From the NCBI GenBank assembly GCA_035582835.1, contig JAYKAV010003364.1:248134-312133 (forward strand): a stretch of DNA of 64,000 nucleotides, in the 5' to 3' direction. Positions 63,959 through 64,000 of the stretch are shown here, one piece after another; positions within the stretch are counted from its first letter, which is position 1, and every line of letters starts with the position of its first letter. The notes under the pieces are model-generated. The model did not search any database. It was given only the letters and a program-made list of their open reading frames with translations, and was not told the origin of the DNA. Made by a program: the position numbers and the translations under genes. The stretch comes from Phoebastria nigripes (taxonomy: Eukaryota > Chordata > Aves > Procellariiformes > Diomedeidae).

Positions 63959-64000
63959 TGTTGTGGTTTAACCCGGCAGGCAGTCAAACACCACACAGCC
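63959..64000 (+). mobile_element. 5' tip of an ERVL-type LTR, cut by window end
   Basis: TGTTGTGGTTTAACCCGGCA at 63959-63978 followed by a CACCACACAGCC end matches the start of a very common avian ERV LTR type (TGTCGTGGTTTAACCCC...), allowing for a CpG-to-TpG change at the fourth base. Only 42 bases are in the window, so length and completeness cannot be judged. The five bases before it are ATCTG. The orientation is the same as the pol fragment at 1-447, but about 63.5 kb of host DNA and other insertions lie between, so one provirus is unlikely. Confidence 0.65.

Noticed and set aside
1..64000. A single provirus from the pol fragment to the LTR tip
   Set aside because: The distance is far too great and the interval is host DNA with older repeats.

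Overview
The window looks like gene-poor bird DNA. The evidence is a 5'-truncated CR1 LINE whose 3' end lacks a poly-A tail, an ERVL-type reverse transcriptase fragment and an ERVL-type LTR tip of the kind common in birds, a sparse repeat load (under about 10 % by eye), and a few very old amniote repeats (MIR-like SINEs and a decayed CR1/L3-like LINE). Scattered single N bases and one 16-base N gap indicate a draft assembly with ambiguous sites masked. I recognised no host protein-coding exon, no tRNA, rRNA or known small RNA, and nothing prokaryotic such as operons or CRISPR. The longest open frames away from repeats are about 110-133 codons, have no recognisable domain and are what AT-rich non-coding DNA gives by chance. 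The window could be intergenic or lie inside a large intron; the sequence alone does not decide.

Layout. 1-447: reverse transcriptase part of an ERVL-class endogenous retrovirus, cut by the window edge on the left and broken on the right. 0.45-10 kb: AT-rich single-copy DNA with low-complexity tracts and one MIR-like fragment. 10.0-13.8 kb: a cluster of ancient repeats (two MIR-like copies in minus orientation, an ~0.8 kb fossil LINE, one MIR-like copy in plus orientation). 13.8-25 kb: mostly featureless. 25.0-25.4 kb: CR1 3' end on the minus strand. 25.4-29.9 kb: AT-rich with G/T-rich tracts. 29.9-33.6 kb: two related solo LTRs of about 1.5 kb, head to head in opposite orientation, each with its own perfect 5-bp target-site duplication and 697 bp of unrelated DNA between them. 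33.6-63.9 kb: long AT-rich non-coding DNA with a G-quadruplex motif, AT-rich cruciform-prone tracts, a weak MIR-like fragment and one notable hairpin near 54.0 kb. 63,959-64,000: the first 42 bases of an ERVL-type LTR cut by the window end.

The strongest result is the LTR pair. The duplications ATTGA and GATGT show two separate insertions of one LTR family rather than an inverted duplication. In both copies a CCAAT/TATA pair, a GTGAGTA splice-donor-like site and a late ATTAAA sit at matching places, and internal ~130-bp units differ in number between copies. I found no convincing novel multi-gene system.
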